Source of the DNA: Spirochaetia bacterium
GTDB lineage: Bacteria; Spirochaetota; Spirochaetia; Treponematales; Breznakiellaceae
Length of the DNA: 12,557 nucleotides
Assembly: GCA_025997715.1 (NCBI GenBank)
Contig: BNUY01000092.1
Span: 1-12,557, forward strand
Direction of reading: 5' to 3'
Shown here: positions 1-7,101 of the stretch, one piece after another
Numbering within the stretch: position 1 is the first letter of the stretch
Layout of the letters: every line of letters begins with the position of its first letter
Position numbers and translations under genes: made by a program
Notes under the pieces: model-generated
Told to the model about the DNA's origin: nothing
Databases searched by the model: none
What the model saw: the letters and a program-made list of their open reading frames with translations, nothing else

Positions 1-1
1 T

Positions 2-174
2 TCACGCCACCGCCACCCCCGAGATACACACGTACGCCCCCCCTTTTCCCCTCCGCGGCGCTCCTCCGTCCCCGGTGGGGAAGCCCCGTTCCGCCGCCCC
101 CTCCCCGGGGGAAACAATGGTAATACCGTCGGGCTTCGACCTCCCCGAGGCGCTCTTGGCCACATACCGGTTGG
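2..174 (-). pseudogene. Inverted, decayed remnant of DNA polymerase IV gene segment
   Basis: Read on the minus strand, this stretch encodes NRYVAKSASGRSKPDGITIV and then PGEG, which is the same Pol IV segment (NRYVAKIASGMSKPDGITIV, then PGEE) encoded on the plus strand from about 225 on. After PGEG the similarity fades into low-complexity Gly/Ala/Arg/Pro sequence, although faint nucleotide similarity to the RC of 283-355 continues to about position 40. It has no start of its own inside the repeat and none of the Pol IV catalytic motifs, so I read it as a fragment left by an inverted duplication and not as a gene. The left end runs off the window, so a longer divergent copy outside cannot be excluded. 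Confidence 0.45.
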
Positions 175-971
175 CTGCGGTGCGGGAAAGGACGGGGCTT
201 CCCGTTTCCTTAGGTGTCGCATCCAACCGGTATGTGGCCAAGATCGCCTCGGGGATGTCGAAGCCCGACGGTATCACCATTGTTGCGCCCGGTGAGGAAG
301 CGCCGTTCATGCGCGCCCTCCCGGTGGGCAAGATTTGGGGCGCGGGGAAAAAGACCCAGGAGCAGTTCCGGAAGTATGGGTTGAAAACCTGCGAAGATAT
401 TCACCGCCTCCCCCTGGAACATTTGAATTCCATCTTCGGCGCATCCTTCGGCCTTTTTCTGTACCGCGCAGTCCGGGGCGAAGCGGCAGAACCCTTTGAC
501 GATGATGAACGGGGGAGCCATTCGATGAGCGCCGAGCGCACCTTCCCCTACGATCTCTACGATGAATTTACCATAGAGACCGCACTGTTTGACATTTGTG
601 AAACCCTCATGTTCCGGCTGTTGAATCAAAACTGGCAAAGCAGAACCGTTGCTATAAAGATCCGCTACGAAGATTTTTCTACCGTAAGCGCCCGGGAAAC
701 ATTCCCGAATCCGGTGGGCAGCATAAACGAATTGTTTGACCATCTTTCCGCCCTGTTCCGCCGGAAGTACCAAGAGGTTCACGGCAGGGGGGTACGGCTC
801 ATCGGCGCGGGGCTCCTGAACCTGGAAACCGGCAATACTCCCCGGCAGGGGGAACTATTTGACACCGCCAATGAAAAGGAGCGGGCCCTGGATAAATACA
901 TTCTGGAAATCAACAAGAAGTTCCCCAACGCAGCATTACGAAGGGGGCGTTCCCTGATGGCGGATGACTAA
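75..971 (+). pseudogene. dinB: DNA polymerase IV (DinB/UmuC, Y-family), 5'-truncated
   Basis: Translesion DNA polymerase fragment. Authentic Pol IV sequence starts at about residue 37 of the open frame (RERTGLPVSLGVASNRYVAKIASG, base ~183) and continues through SKPDGITIV and LPVGKIWGAGKKTQE (the helix-hairpin-helix thumb approach). The little-finger domain follows, with the family ending RLIGAGLLNLE, and then QGELF at about residue 258, which fits the QxxLF beta-clamp-binding motif. The N-terminal palm, including the metal-binding DMDAFFA-type motif and the second acidic SxDE motif, is absent. Its place is taken by the inverted copy of the following segment. The frame stays open back to base 75, but no convincing ribosome binding site or Pol IV start exists. 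Full-length Pol IV is usually 350-420 residues; about 263 homologous residues remain. As it stands it cannot polymerise DNA. A rearranged or misassembled gene is the main alternative to a true pseudogene. Confidence 0.8.
115..282. repeat. 60-bp inverted repeat (arms 115-174 and 223-282, 48-nt loop)
   Basis: The arm at 115-174 and the reverse complement of 223-282 match at 57 of 60 positions, counted by eye. The inner ends are exact (CATACCGGTTGG against CCAACCGGTATG). The 48-nt spacer is itself partly self-complementary (GGAAA...TTTCC). Both arms encode the same Pol IV segment in opposite orientations. The single strand would fold into a very stable cruciform or hairpin. Confidence 0.9.
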
Positions 972-1115
972 ATCTCACGACATTCCAAACTTTTTTAGCC
1001 AGATTCTCTTGTTCACACCGGCTGTATCCTTTTCGAATAATGTTGGCAGCAAAAACAGGCGTTTTGACGGCACAATTGGTGTGGTTTTACACTGGTGTTT
1101 TCGCCGGAAGCTAAG

Positions 1116-1131
1116 ATATACTATAGTATAT
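1116..1131. promoter_or_regulatory. Perfect 16-bp AT palindrome with -10-like boxes
   Basis: ATATACTATAGTATAT reads the same on both strands and contains a TATACT box on each strand. It lies 18 bases before the GTG at 1150, so it could be the -10 region of that gene or an operator. No good -35 box sits 17 bases upstream. A TTGACG at 1064-1069 is too far away to pair with it. Function is inferred. Confidence 0.35.
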
Positions 1132-1149
1132 TTTTCTAAGGAACAGTAT

Positions 1150-1500
1150 GTGAGCAGCGACTACACGCAAAACGCCGACAATACCCCCGCCGCTATCCCG
1201 AAAGCGGAAATCGACCGCTCCCTTGCCCGCCGGCTCGTGGTCCATTATCACGACGAGGGCAGCGACCGGTGGGTCAAACCGGATCACCTATATGGCATAG
1301 AATTCCGCTGGGCTATTCTGGACCACAGCCCCGCCGGTATAGACGAACTTGTCCATATCGTCTTCGACCCCGTCAGCCCCTGCCTCTTCGATTTTGATGA
1401 AAGCCAGCGGGGCAAGACCTGTTGGTTCGTCATGCGCTGGGAAAGCATCAGCGGTAAAAAAGGCCCCTGGAGCGGGATGTATTCAGCCGTCATCCCTTGA
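1150..1500 (+). CDS. Conserved hypothetical protein, C-terminal-half homologue
   Basis: About 116 residues from the GTG at 1150. That start is chosen because AAGGA at 1138-1142 lies 7 bases before it; the open frame extends upstream to 964, but the extension looks non-coding. The end of the protein (KPDHLYGIEFRWAILD, then FDESQRGKTCWFVMRWES and GKKGPWSGMYSAVIP) matches a pattern I recall from unnamed proteins of roughly 200-230 residues in gut treponemes and Bacteroidetes, which end in GxKGPWSEIxSAIIP after an FDxxQRGKxxYFALRWEN block. Only that C-terminal module is present here, so this is either a short member or a truncated copy. There is no signal peptide or membrane segment. The conserved aromatic/RGK/GPWS pattern suggests a beta-rich, fibronectin-like fold, but function is unknown. 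It sits 47 bases upstream of the two-component pair in the same orientation. Confidence 0.6.
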   Translation: MSSDYTQNADNTPAAIPKAEIDRSLARRLVVHYHDEGSDRWVKPDHLYGIEFRWAILDHSPAGIDELVHIVFDPVSPCLFDFDESQRGKTCWFVMRWESISGKKGPWSGMYSAVIP

Positions 1501-1526
1501 ATTAAGCGTCAAAATTAGTTTATTGT
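1497..1526 (+). promoter_or_regulatory. Possible promoter of the two-component operon
   Basis: TTGAAT (1497-1502) and TATTGT (1521-1526) are separated by 18 bases and lie just ahead of the response regulator, overlapping the stop of the previous gene. The match to consensus is only moderate, so transcription could equally continue from upstream. Confidence 0.3.
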
Positions 1527-1547
1527 ATCCGGGGGAGCCATCCGGAC

Positions 1548-2288
1548 ATGATTGAGATTGCCATATGTGATGATGAAAGCGCCATAACAGGCTATCTGGA
1601 AAGTACTTTGAAAAGCTATGAGTATCTGCTGCCCGAACCCATGCACATACAGGTTTTTCAGAGCGGCGCTGCGGTACTTGCGGCCCTTAATCAGCAAACC
1701 GGGGACGTCCCTTTCGATATAATCTTTCTGGACATTGAACTGGGGGATACCACCGGGATAGCGGTGGCGGAGCAAATCAGAAAAGAGTTTGAAACCCCGG
1801 TCCTGATCTTCATATCCGCCCATGAATCCTATTGCAAGCAGCTCTTTCAGTTTGATACAACCGCCTTCCTGTCGAAACCCATTGACGAAGCCGAATTAAA
1901 ATCATTGCTCCTGCGGGTATACAAACAACTGCGGAATCCCCGGCAGGTGTTTGTATACCGCTTCAATGATACTATGTTCCGGATGCCCCTGGGGGACATT
2001 TTATTTTTTGAAAGCACGCGGCACAAAATTGAGATAGTAACCAAAGCGGATGCCGTCGAACATTCTGTCCGCATCTTTTACGGGAAACTCGACGAGGTGG
2101 AAGCCCAGTTGAAACACCCCGGATTTGTCAGGATACATCATTCGATGCTGGTCAATTTAGATAATGTTGAGCGCTTTGAAAAAACTACCCTGTTCCTGCC
2201 CGGCGGCCGCAGCTTAGCCCTGGCACGGGGCAAACAAAAAGAGGTGCGCCGTAAAATTATGGACTATTACACCGGAGGAATCCCATGA
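1548..2288 (+). CDS. LytTR-family response regulator (AgrA/LytR-like)
   Basis: DNA-binding response regulator of 246 residues, cytoplasmic. The N-terminal receiver domain (about 1-125) has the acidic pair in AICDDE (D8, D9), the phospho-acceptor D62 in IIFLDIEL, the switch serine in FISAHES (S90) and the conserved K110 in FLSKPID. The C-terminal LytTR domain (about 133-240) shows the characteristic DILFFEST...H and the GFVRIHHSMLVNLDNVERFE block, which in this family binds tandem direct repeats in target promoters. The start ATG follows GGGGGAG at 1531-1537. The last codon and stop overlap the ATG of the kinase gene (ATGA, 2285-2288), so the two are translationally coupled and form a cognate pair of the Agr/Com peptide-sensing type. 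No AgrD- or AgrB-like gene is visible nearby, so the signal is unknown. Confidence 0.92.
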   Translation: MIEIAICDDESAITGYLESTLKSYEYLLPEPMHIQVFQSGAAVLAALNQQTGDVPFDIIFLDIELGDTTGIAVAEQIRKEFETPVLIFISAHESYCKQLFQFDTTAFLSKPIDEAELKSLLLRVYKQLRNPRQVFVYRFNDTMFRMPLGDILFFESTRHKIEIVTKADAVEHSVRIFYGKLDEVEAQLKHPGFVRIHHSMLVNLDNVERFEKTTLFLPGGRSLALARGKQKEVRRKIMDYYTGGIP

Positions 2289-3604
2289 CCTATGCCGTCA
2301 ATTTTCCCCTGGAAGCGCTGCGGGGGCTTTTGATCGTCGCCGGCTGGTATGTTTTGTTTTATCTGCGGCACCGGCCCGCATCAAAAATCCGGTGCGTCGT
2401 ACTACTGGTGAGCTTCCCCGTATGCTACATAGCATGGAGGGTGTACTTCTTAACCGGTATAACCGTTATAAGAAGTAATACGAGCGTTGAACTCATCTGG
2501 GTGGCAAGTCTCTTCCTATTCGCCCTGCTCTGCGGGGATCTGCGGGAGTCCTTGTTTACCGCCATCTACTACATCGGCATGGAAGCCTGCATGGATACGC
2601 TCCGCAATTTTATTGTCCGCTATACTCTCGAAAGAGGGATAACCCTCTTTTCCCCCGCCTATTATGCGGCATTCTATCTGCTGTACCTGGCTATATTGGG
2701 ATGGGCGTTGTTTTACTATTGGGTTTTAAAAGACCTCCGGGGGAAACTGCCCCTGCACTTCTGGATTATGACGGTCATACCGCCCTTGGGTTCCGCAGTG
2801 CTGATCACCCGTTTCGCGAATGCAGCCAGGCCCTTGCTTGAGATCGGGATAAATATCTATCTTGAAGGAATTCTGTTTGGGCTCTTTTTGCTCGCCCTGA
2901 ATCTATTCACCTTTTATATGTATATCCGGCTGCTCGCCTATTACGAATCTCATCTGCAGGCCCAGGTCCTCCAGGGGCAGCTCTACGCCCAATCACGCCG
3001 GATCACCGGCATTGAAGCGTTTCAGCGGCAGACCGGGGAAATGCGGCATGAATTAAAAAACCTGCTCTTCAGCCTGAAAGTCGATATGGAACAGCAAAAC
3101 TATGACAGCGTGAATAACCGGATCTGGGCTATGCTGGGGGATTTGAAACAGATGGAGCCGGAATATTACACCGGGGTTTCTTTGATTGACGCCATGATCT
3201 CCTACAAGGCGGCCCAGATTCGGGAACAGGGGGCTACCATTTCGGTACAGGCGGACTTGCTGAATATAGAAACGACCCTGGCGTACGACATCGCTTCCAT
3301 TATGGGGATCGCCTTGGACAATGCGGCGGATGCGGTTACTTCCATGAAGGCACAGGAAGGCGCCCCAAACCCGGCGGTACACTGCAAAATACAAAGCCAA
3401 AAAAATATCCTGTTGATTACCCTTACCAACCCGCTCTCCGGGCCGCTGCATTACAAAAACGGCGAAATCCAAAGCACCAAGACCGAAGGCGACCATGGCC
3501 TGGGGCTGCCCGCGCTCCGCCGGGTTGCCTGGAAATACGCGGGGGAAGTCAGTATCACCGACAGCGGCAATGTCTTTTGCCTGCGGGTCTGTCTGTTTGT
3601 GTAG
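2285..3604 (+). CDS. 7-TM sensor histidine kinase, GHKL type (AgrC-like)
   Basis: Membrane sensor kinase of 439 residues, partner of the upstream LytTR regulator. Seven hydrophobic segments occupy residues ~10-220: ~10-28, 36-58, 68-86, 90-112, 124-148, 156-176 and 188-220. A short coiled linker follows (~221-250). The dimerisation/phospho-transfer box is MRHELKNLL with H255. The ATPase domain has the N-box IALDNAADAV (N346) and the G-box DHGLGLPALRR (G405-L408); this HELKN plus short GHKL arrangement is that of AgrC/ComD-type kinases. The start ATG overlaps the regulator stop and has GGAGGAA at 2274-2280. The membrane half is clearly paralogous to the LuxR-type protein at 7197: both have FALLCGDLR at residues 79-87 and E(I/A)GINIY before the last helix. 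The gene ends 19 bases from the convergent folC. The ligand is unknown. Confidence 0.9.
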   Translation: MTYAVNFPLEALRGLLIVAGWYVLFYLRHRPASKIRCVVLLVSFPVCYIAWRVYFLTGITVIRSNTSVELIWVASLFLFALLCGDLRESLFTAIYYIGMEACMDTLRNFIVRYTLERGITLFSPAYYAAFYLLYLAILGWALFYYWVLKDLRGKLPLHFWIMTVIPPLGSAVLITRFANAARPLLEIGINIYLEGILFGLFLLALNLFTFYMYIRLLAYYESHLQAQVLQGQLYAQSRRITGIEAFQRQTGEMRHELKNLLFSLKVDMEQQNYDSVNNRIWAMLGDLKQMEPEYYTGVSLIDAMISYKAAQIREQGATISVQADLLNIETTLAYDIASIMGIALDNAADAVTSMKAQEGAPNPAVHCKIQSQKNILLITLTNPLSGPLHYKNGEIQSTKTEGDHGLGLPALRRVAWKYAGEVSITDSGNVFCLRVCLFV

Positions 3605-3623
3605 GATTGGCGCCTGGCACTCG

Positions 3624-5048
3624 TTAGTAATACCGTTCCCGTATCTCCGCCGCCAGGTAAAATGACCCCGTTCCCAGCACCGGAAGCCCGACTTTCCGCC
3701 GTTCCTCCAACGCGTAATCTATGGCCTTGACCGTTTCCGGTATAAACAACAGTTCCGGTACCGAAGTGCCTTGCGCTTTCCGCCGTTCCAGTTCCGCCGC
3801 AAACACCTCGTATATGCCCTTGGGGTCGCTTACCTTGAAGGTTCCCGGGGTAGTAATAACAATCCTGGAGAACCGGGGCGTCAGTATCTCCGCCATGGCC
3901 TCTACGTTTTTTCCCAGGGCGCACCCGAATATCAGTATGCCCCCATCACCGTAGAGCTCAGTAAAGGTGTTCACGCAGAGTTCCACGCTTTTTTCCGTAT
4001 GCGCCCCGTCGATTATCACCGGAGGCGTAGGATGCGGTGCATCCTTTGCTTCGGGCCTTAGTTTTTCAAACCGGGCCGGCAGGGTAAAATTCCGCAGCCC
4101 CCGGTCTATGGTTTCCGCGTCCAGTGCGGGGAAGACGTGTTTCAATGCGATAACCGCCAGCCCCGCGTTCAGGGCCTGCACCGCGCCGGGTATGCCCACG
4201 GTCAGGTGCAGCGGAGAGGGGAAAAATTCCCCGGTCTTAAAGGCCAGGGTAAAGTCCGTGCCGCCGTCCCGCACCGCGACATCCCTGATTTCCGCAATCT
4301 CCGGGAAGTAAAGCAGGGGGGACTTCTTTTCCGCCGCCGTCTTCCGGAAAACCGCCAGGGCCTCATCGCACTGCTCCGCCAGAACCACGGGCTTGCCGGG
4401 CTTGATAATCCCCGCTTTGGCGCCGGCCACCTCGGTAATGGTGGTCCCCAGAAATTCCGTATGCTCCAGTTCAATGACGGTGATTAACGACACCAGGGGG
4501 TCCACGATATTGGTGGGGTCCTGCACGCCCCCCATGCCGGTCTCCACGGTCAGGGCGTCGCAACCGCCTAGCCGTTGGATCATCCGGGCGCAAAGAAAAA
4601 AGTACAGGGTCAGCAGTTCAAAGTAGGTAGGGGGGCAATCCTCCGGACCATCCCCGTAAAAGAGCCGGTATTCGGGCTTCGACCTATCCTCCAGGGTCTT
4701 TACCAGATCCTGTATAGTATTCCCCGCCTCAATATAGGTTTTTTCATCCAGGAAAGCGTGGCCCAGGGTTATCCGCTCCCGGAAATCCGCCACATGGGGG
4801 GAAATATACTGGGCGGTCCTCTGCCCCGCCGCCTCAAGGATCGAAGTAAGCATCCCCGTAACCGAGCCTTTGCCCTTGGAACCCGCCACATGGAAGGAGG
4901 GGGCGCACAATTCGGGGCGCCCCACGGCGGCGGCGATAATCTGCATCCGCTCGGGCCGGAAACTGGGGGGATGCTGCCCCGCCTCAAGGTTTACAAACTG
5001 GTCCAGCCAGTCGAATACTTCGGTGGAAGACTTGAATGAAGGTGCCAT
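3624..5048 (-). CDS. folC: Folylpolyglutamate synthase / dihydrofolate synthase
   Basis: Cytoplasmic Mur-ligase-family enzyme that adds glutamate to tetrahydrofolate (and may join glutamate to dihydropteroate) using ATP, so that folates are retained as cofactors. It has 474 residues, close to the usual 420-470. Visible motifs: P-loop HVAGSKGKGSVT (residues 53-64), SPH...ERIT (83-93), VETGMGGVQDPTNI in place of the usual EVGLGGRLDATN, EHTEFLGTTITEVAGAKAGI, and VIIDGAHT near residue 345 in place of the common DGAHN, the start of the C-terminal ligase domain. The start at 5048 gives a normal N-terminus; GAGG (RC of 5062-5065) is 13 bases upstream, rather far, so translation may be weak. GC-rich codon use resembles metF and fhs. 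Polyglutamylated THF is the carrier used by those two enzymes, so the gene fits a folate-dependent acetogen, although it is universal in folate users. Confidence 0.93.
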   Translation of the reverse strand: MAPSFKSSTEVFDWLDQFVNLEAGQHPPSFRPERMQIIAAAVGRPELCAPSFHVAGSKGKGSVTGMLTSILEAAGQRTAQYISPHVADFRERITLGHAFLDEKTYIEAGNTIQDLVKTLEDRSKPEYRLFYGDGPEDCPPTYFELLTLYFFLCARMIQRLGGCDALTVETGMGGVQDPTNIVDPLVSLITVIELEHTEFLGTTITEVAGAKAGIIKPGKPVVLAEQCDEALAVFRKTAAEKKSPLLYFPEIAEIRDVAVRDGGTDFTLAFKTGEFFPSPLHLTVGIPGAVQALNAGLAVIALKHVFPALDAETIDRGLRNFTLPARFEKLRPEAKDAPHPTPPVIIDGAHTEKSVELCVNTFTELYGDGGILIFGCALGKNVEAMAEILTPRFSRIVITTPGTFKVSDPKGIYEVFAAELERRKAQGTSVPELLFIPETVKAIDYALEERRKVGLPVLGTGSFYLAAEIRERYY

Positions 5049-5111
5049 ATAATAGATAAAACCTCAAAAGGGCCGCGCCGTCAAGGCTATGGTACATGCC
5101 GGTATCCTGCT

Positions 5112-5528
5112 TTATTCTCCAATAATTTTTACCAGCACACGCTTCCGTCTCTTCCCGTCAAACTCCCCATAAAAAACCTGTTCCCACGGCCCAAGATGAA
5201 GCTGTCCACCGGTAATAGCAACGACAACTTCCCGTCCCATAATCTGGCGCTTCAGGTGAGCATCGGCGTTCACCTCGCCGTGGTTATGTTGATATGATGA
5301 TACCGGCTCATGGGGCGCCAGTTTTTCCAGCCACACATCAAAGTCGTGATGCAGGCCGGATTCATCATCATTGATGAAAACACTTGCGGTTATGTGCATG
5401 GCATTTACCAGACAAAGCCCTTCCTGCACACCGGATTCTTTGAGGAGTTTATCAACCTCGCCGGTGATGTTGATAAATTCACGTTCATGTTTCGTATTAA
5501 ACCACAATTCTTTTGTACAGGACTTCAT
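5112..5528 (-). CDS. yjbQ: YjbQ/UPF0047 family protein
   Basis: Small cytoplasmic protein of 138 residues, the full family length. Family landmarks are the [13 protein letters not shown] segment (H45), [13 protein letters not shown] (60-72), the histidine-rich [19 protein letters not shown] stretch (H81, H83, H91) and the C-terminal [19 protein letters not shown] (108-125). The conserved histidines form the putative active site. E. coli YjbQ has weak thiamine-phosphate synthase activity in complementation, but the physiological reaction is not settled. The start ATG at 5528 follows AGGAG by about 10 bases. It lies 63 bases upstream of folC and 40 bases downstream of the PIN toxin gene on the same strand, so the four genes may share a transcript. 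Confidence 0.92.
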   Translation of the reverse strand: MKSCTKELWFNTKHEREFINITGEVDKLLKESGVQEGLCLVNAMHITASVFINDDESGLHHDFDVWLEKLAPHEPVSSYQHNHGEVNADAHLKRQIMGREVVVAITGGQLHLGPWEQVFYGEFDGKRRKRVLVKIIGE

Positions 5529-5568
5529 ACAATAGTACTCCTATTTGATAAACTTTAACCCTACGGTA

Positions 5569-5970
5569 CTAGTTTACGCCGCTAAAAGCCTTATCCGCTA
5601 GTTGTTTTTTTAAGTCTCCGTCAAAGGTAAATACGGGGTTGCCCTTAATTTTGGCGTATCCATCAAGGATACAGTCAATAAAATCAAAATCGGTGGACGC
5701 AAAAAGATTGGCGCCATAGCGGACAATTTCGCTTTCAACAACTAAATTTTCTTTAATAGTGATAAATTCCTTTATTTTATCTGCAATTAACCGGCGATCA
5801 TAATTGTACACAGAGGTCATCACAAATACGGCTTCGGCGATTACTTCTATGGGGACGGTACAAGGAACGGTATTGATTATATGGGCGGCGATATGAAACA
5901 TTTTTGCATCGTTACCAACCACAAAACGAAGGACCGCATTGGTGTCAAGAATCAGTACCTTGCGGTCCAT
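5569..5970 (-). CDS. PIN-domain ribonuclease toxin (VapC-like)
   Basis: Probable toxin nuclease of a type II toxin-antitoxin pair, 133 residues, one PIN domain. The acidic residues expected for metal-dependent RNA cleavage are visible: D9 in LILDTNAVLRF, E42 in PIEVIAE, D96/D99 in DFDFIDCIL and D117/D119 in FTFDGDLKK. The antitoxin gene upstream overlaps it by 26 bases, typical of toxin-antitoxin operons. Codon use is AT-richer than in folC or fhs, consistent with an acquired module. The family usually cuts tRNA or rRNA; the target here cannot be told from sequence. Confidence 0.85.
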   Translation of the reverse strand: MDRKVLILDTNAVLRFVVGNDAKMFHIAAHIINTVPCTVPIEVIAEAVFVMTSVYNYDRRLIADKIKEFITIKENLVVESEIVRYGANLFASTDFDFIDCILDGYAKIKGNPVFTFDGDLKKQLADKAFSGVN

Positions 5971-6313
5971 ACTTTCCCTTCTTTGCCATATCTTTTACCG
6001 CTCGGACCCAGGCTTGTTTTTCCAATTTGAATAATTTCTGCCAGTCATCCCCGGTCATGGAACCGTTCAGATATTTTTCGGTATCAAAATCAAAGGTATA
6101 ACCTTCGGACAGTTTTTTCTGTATATGTTCCCTAAAATCAACTTCGGGCTTGAATTTATTAAATGCTTCCCAATTTATCTGTTCCTTCTGTGCATTTTCT
6201 GTATTGGGGATTTGCCGAATGGTCACTTCTACCCGGCCATGCTTCATTTCCAGAGGAATATCAAATAAGGCCGGTAATTGATCCGCTTCCAGTACCTGTA
6301 TGACCGCTTCCAT
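5945..6313 (-). CDS. Putative antitoxin of the PIN-toxin pair
   Basis: Protein of 122 residues with an N-terminal MEAVIQVLEADQLPALFDIP...HGRVEVTIRQIP segment. This resembles the short beta-strand DNA-binding/dimerisation region of small antitoxins that begin with an x-A-I-I-E...DIP...VEVxI pattern. A charged, mostly helical C-terminus follows (from about 45), including DDWQKLFKLEKQAW, which would wrap the toxin. It is longer than a typical VapB (70-90 residues). Its 3' end overlaps the toxin start by 26 bases. The ATG at 6313 has no Shine-Dalgarno sequence, but a consensus -10 box ends 6 bases upstream, so the mRNA is probably leaderless. The antitoxin role is inferred mostly from context. 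Confidence 0.65.
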   Translation of the reverse strand: MEAVIQVLEADQLPALFDIPLEMKHGRVEVTIRQIPNTENAQKEQINWEAFNKFKPEVDFREHIQKKLSEGYTFDFDTEKYLNGSMTGDDWQKLFKLEKQAWVRAVKDMAKKGKYGPQGTDS

Positions 6314-6319
6314 AATAAA

Positions 6320-6348
6320 AGTATAGCCGCAAGGGCGGGTTTTGTCCA
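6320..6348 (-). promoter_or_regulatory. Promoter of the vapB-vapC pair (leaderless)
   Basis: On the minus strand, TGGACA (RC of 6343-6348) and TATACT (RC of 6320-6325) are separated by exactly 17 bases. Only six bases (TTTATT) lie between the -10 box and the ATG at 6313, so the predicted transcript start coincides with the start codon. The -35 box overlaps the left end of the 51-bp repeat. Confidence 0.7.
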
Positions 6349-6395
6349 GCCTCCGATATAGATAAAAAAAGCGCGATTAAATACTTGACTAAAAA
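6345..6395. repeat. 51-bp direct repeat, copy 1
   Basis: Identical by eye over 51 bases to 8577-8627 in the same orientation; the bases just outside differ (G before and TTCC after here, T before and CCCC after there). It runs from TCCAGCCTCC to CTTGACTAAAAA. It is not itself palindromic and encodes nothing. It sits between the divergent toxin-antitoxin operons. Its left end overlaps the vapB -35 box. Its right end holds TTGACT (6385-6390), which here has no good -10 box 17 bases downstream. Confidence 0.95.
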
Positions 6396-6500
6396 TTCCA
6401 AGTAAGGGAATAATTAGAAGAAAGCAGCAAAAAAACCTGTAAGCCATACCGCCTCTGGTACAATTTTTGTATACCGCTTTTAGCCTTGTCAAATCCTTTA

Positions 6501-6544
6501 TTGACATTCTGATAAGATATTGATAATATCATGATAGTGATATT
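6501..6544 (+). promoter_or_regulatory. Promoter and operator of the Phd/RelE pair
   Basis: TTGACA (6501-6506), a 17-base spacer and TAATAT (6524-6529) form a near-perfect sigma70-type promoter. Three alternating hexamers overlay it: GATATT (6516-6521), AATATC (6525-6530) and GATATT (6539-6544). The first two form an inverted repeat across the -10 box and the last two form another across the expected transcript start. This is the layout expected for autorepression by an antitoxin or antitoxin-toxin complex. Confidence 0.75.
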
Positions 6545-6563
6545 TGAAGTAAGGAGCACTGTT

Positions 6564-6821
6564 ATGATACAAATACGGCCGGTATCGGACTTGCGGAATA
6601 AGTTTCCCGAAATTGAAACGCTGGTCAATACGGGTGAACCGGTATATTTAACCAAAAACGGTTATGGAGCAATGGTCGTTATGAACCTTGAGCAATATGC
6701 AAGCCTTACCGGTGATATTGAGATAAAACTGGATGAAGCCGACCGTACCGCCGCCGCTTCCGATGTCCGGTATACCCACGAGGAAGTTTTCGGCAGGCTA
6801 AAGAAACAACGCCATGGATAA
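6564..6821 (+). CDS. Phd/YefM-family antitoxin
   Basis: Antitoxin and transcriptional autorepressor of 85 residues. The N-terminal fold reads IRPVSDLRNKFPEIETLVNTGEPVYLTKNGYGAMVVMNLEQYASL, the standard Phd/YefM DNA-binding domain with its (V/I)SxLRxxF start and TKNGxxxxVVM strand. The C-terminal tail (about 50-85), with THEEVFGRLKKQRHG, is the helix that usually binds the toxin. I chose the ATG at 6564 because AAGGAG (6551-6556) is 7 bases ahead. An in-frame ATG at 6531 would lie at or before the predicted transcript start. The stop overlaps the toxin start by 8 bases. The operator-like hexamers upstream suggest negative autoregulation. Confidence 0.9.
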   Translation: MIQIRPVSDLRNKFPEIETLVNTGEPVYLTKNGYGAMVVMNLEQYASLTGDIEIKLDEADRTAAASDVRYTHEEVFGRLKKQRHG

Positions 6822-7101
6822 GCAACTTTATCGGTTGCGATACTTACCGCTCTTTGAGCAGGATTTGGCTGATGCAAGAGATTATATTGCGGTAACCCTT
6901 CAAAATCCGGTCGCCGCAAATCGACTCGTGGAAGAAACAGAAAAAGCAATACAGGAACGTCTTTCTGCGCCCCTATCATTTAAGGCCTATCGGTCAAAAA
7001 AAGATCGTAGGCATCCTTATTATCGAATCTATGTAAAGAATTTTACGGTATTTTATGTTGTGTTATACGAAATGCCCCCTATGCTTTTTGTATATATATA
7101 G
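6814..7101 (+). CDS. RelE/ParE-superfamily toxin, C-terminus probably frameshifted
   Basis: Toxin partner of the upstream Phd-type antitoxin. It starts 8 bases inside that gene at ATG 6814 and has 95 residues. The family pattern is clear: YLPLFEQDLADARDYIAVTLQNPVAANRLVEETEKAIQ, then the basic/aromatic core FKAYRSKKDRRHPYYRIYVKNFTVFYVV. RelE members cut ribosome-bound mRNA and ParE members hit gyrase; this one looks nearer RelE/YoeB-like proteins. After YVV relatives usually read like (D/E)xxMEVRRxLYxRRN. Here the frame reads LYEMPPMLFVYI and stops, while another frame across 7083-7115 reads CFLYIYRRIME before a stop. I infer an indel around 7065-7085 that removed the last strand and its basic residues, so the toxin may be inactive. 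Sequencing error is possible. Confidence 0.8.
   Translation: MDKQLYRLRYLPLFEQDLADARDYIAVTLQNPVAANRLVEETEKAIQERLSAPLSFKAYRSKKDRRHPYYRIYVKNFTVFYVVLYEMPPMLFVYI

Noticed and set aside
964..1149. N-terminal extension of the 1150 gene from ATG 964
   Set aside because: The extension overlaps the end of dinB, shows no family pattern and ignores the AAGGA site directly before GTG 1150.
6531..6563. Longer Phd-type antitoxin starting at ATG 6531
   Set aside because: This ATG would lie at or before the predicted transcript start and has no ribosome site. ATG 6564 has AAGGAG at ideal distance and gives the standard family N-terminus.
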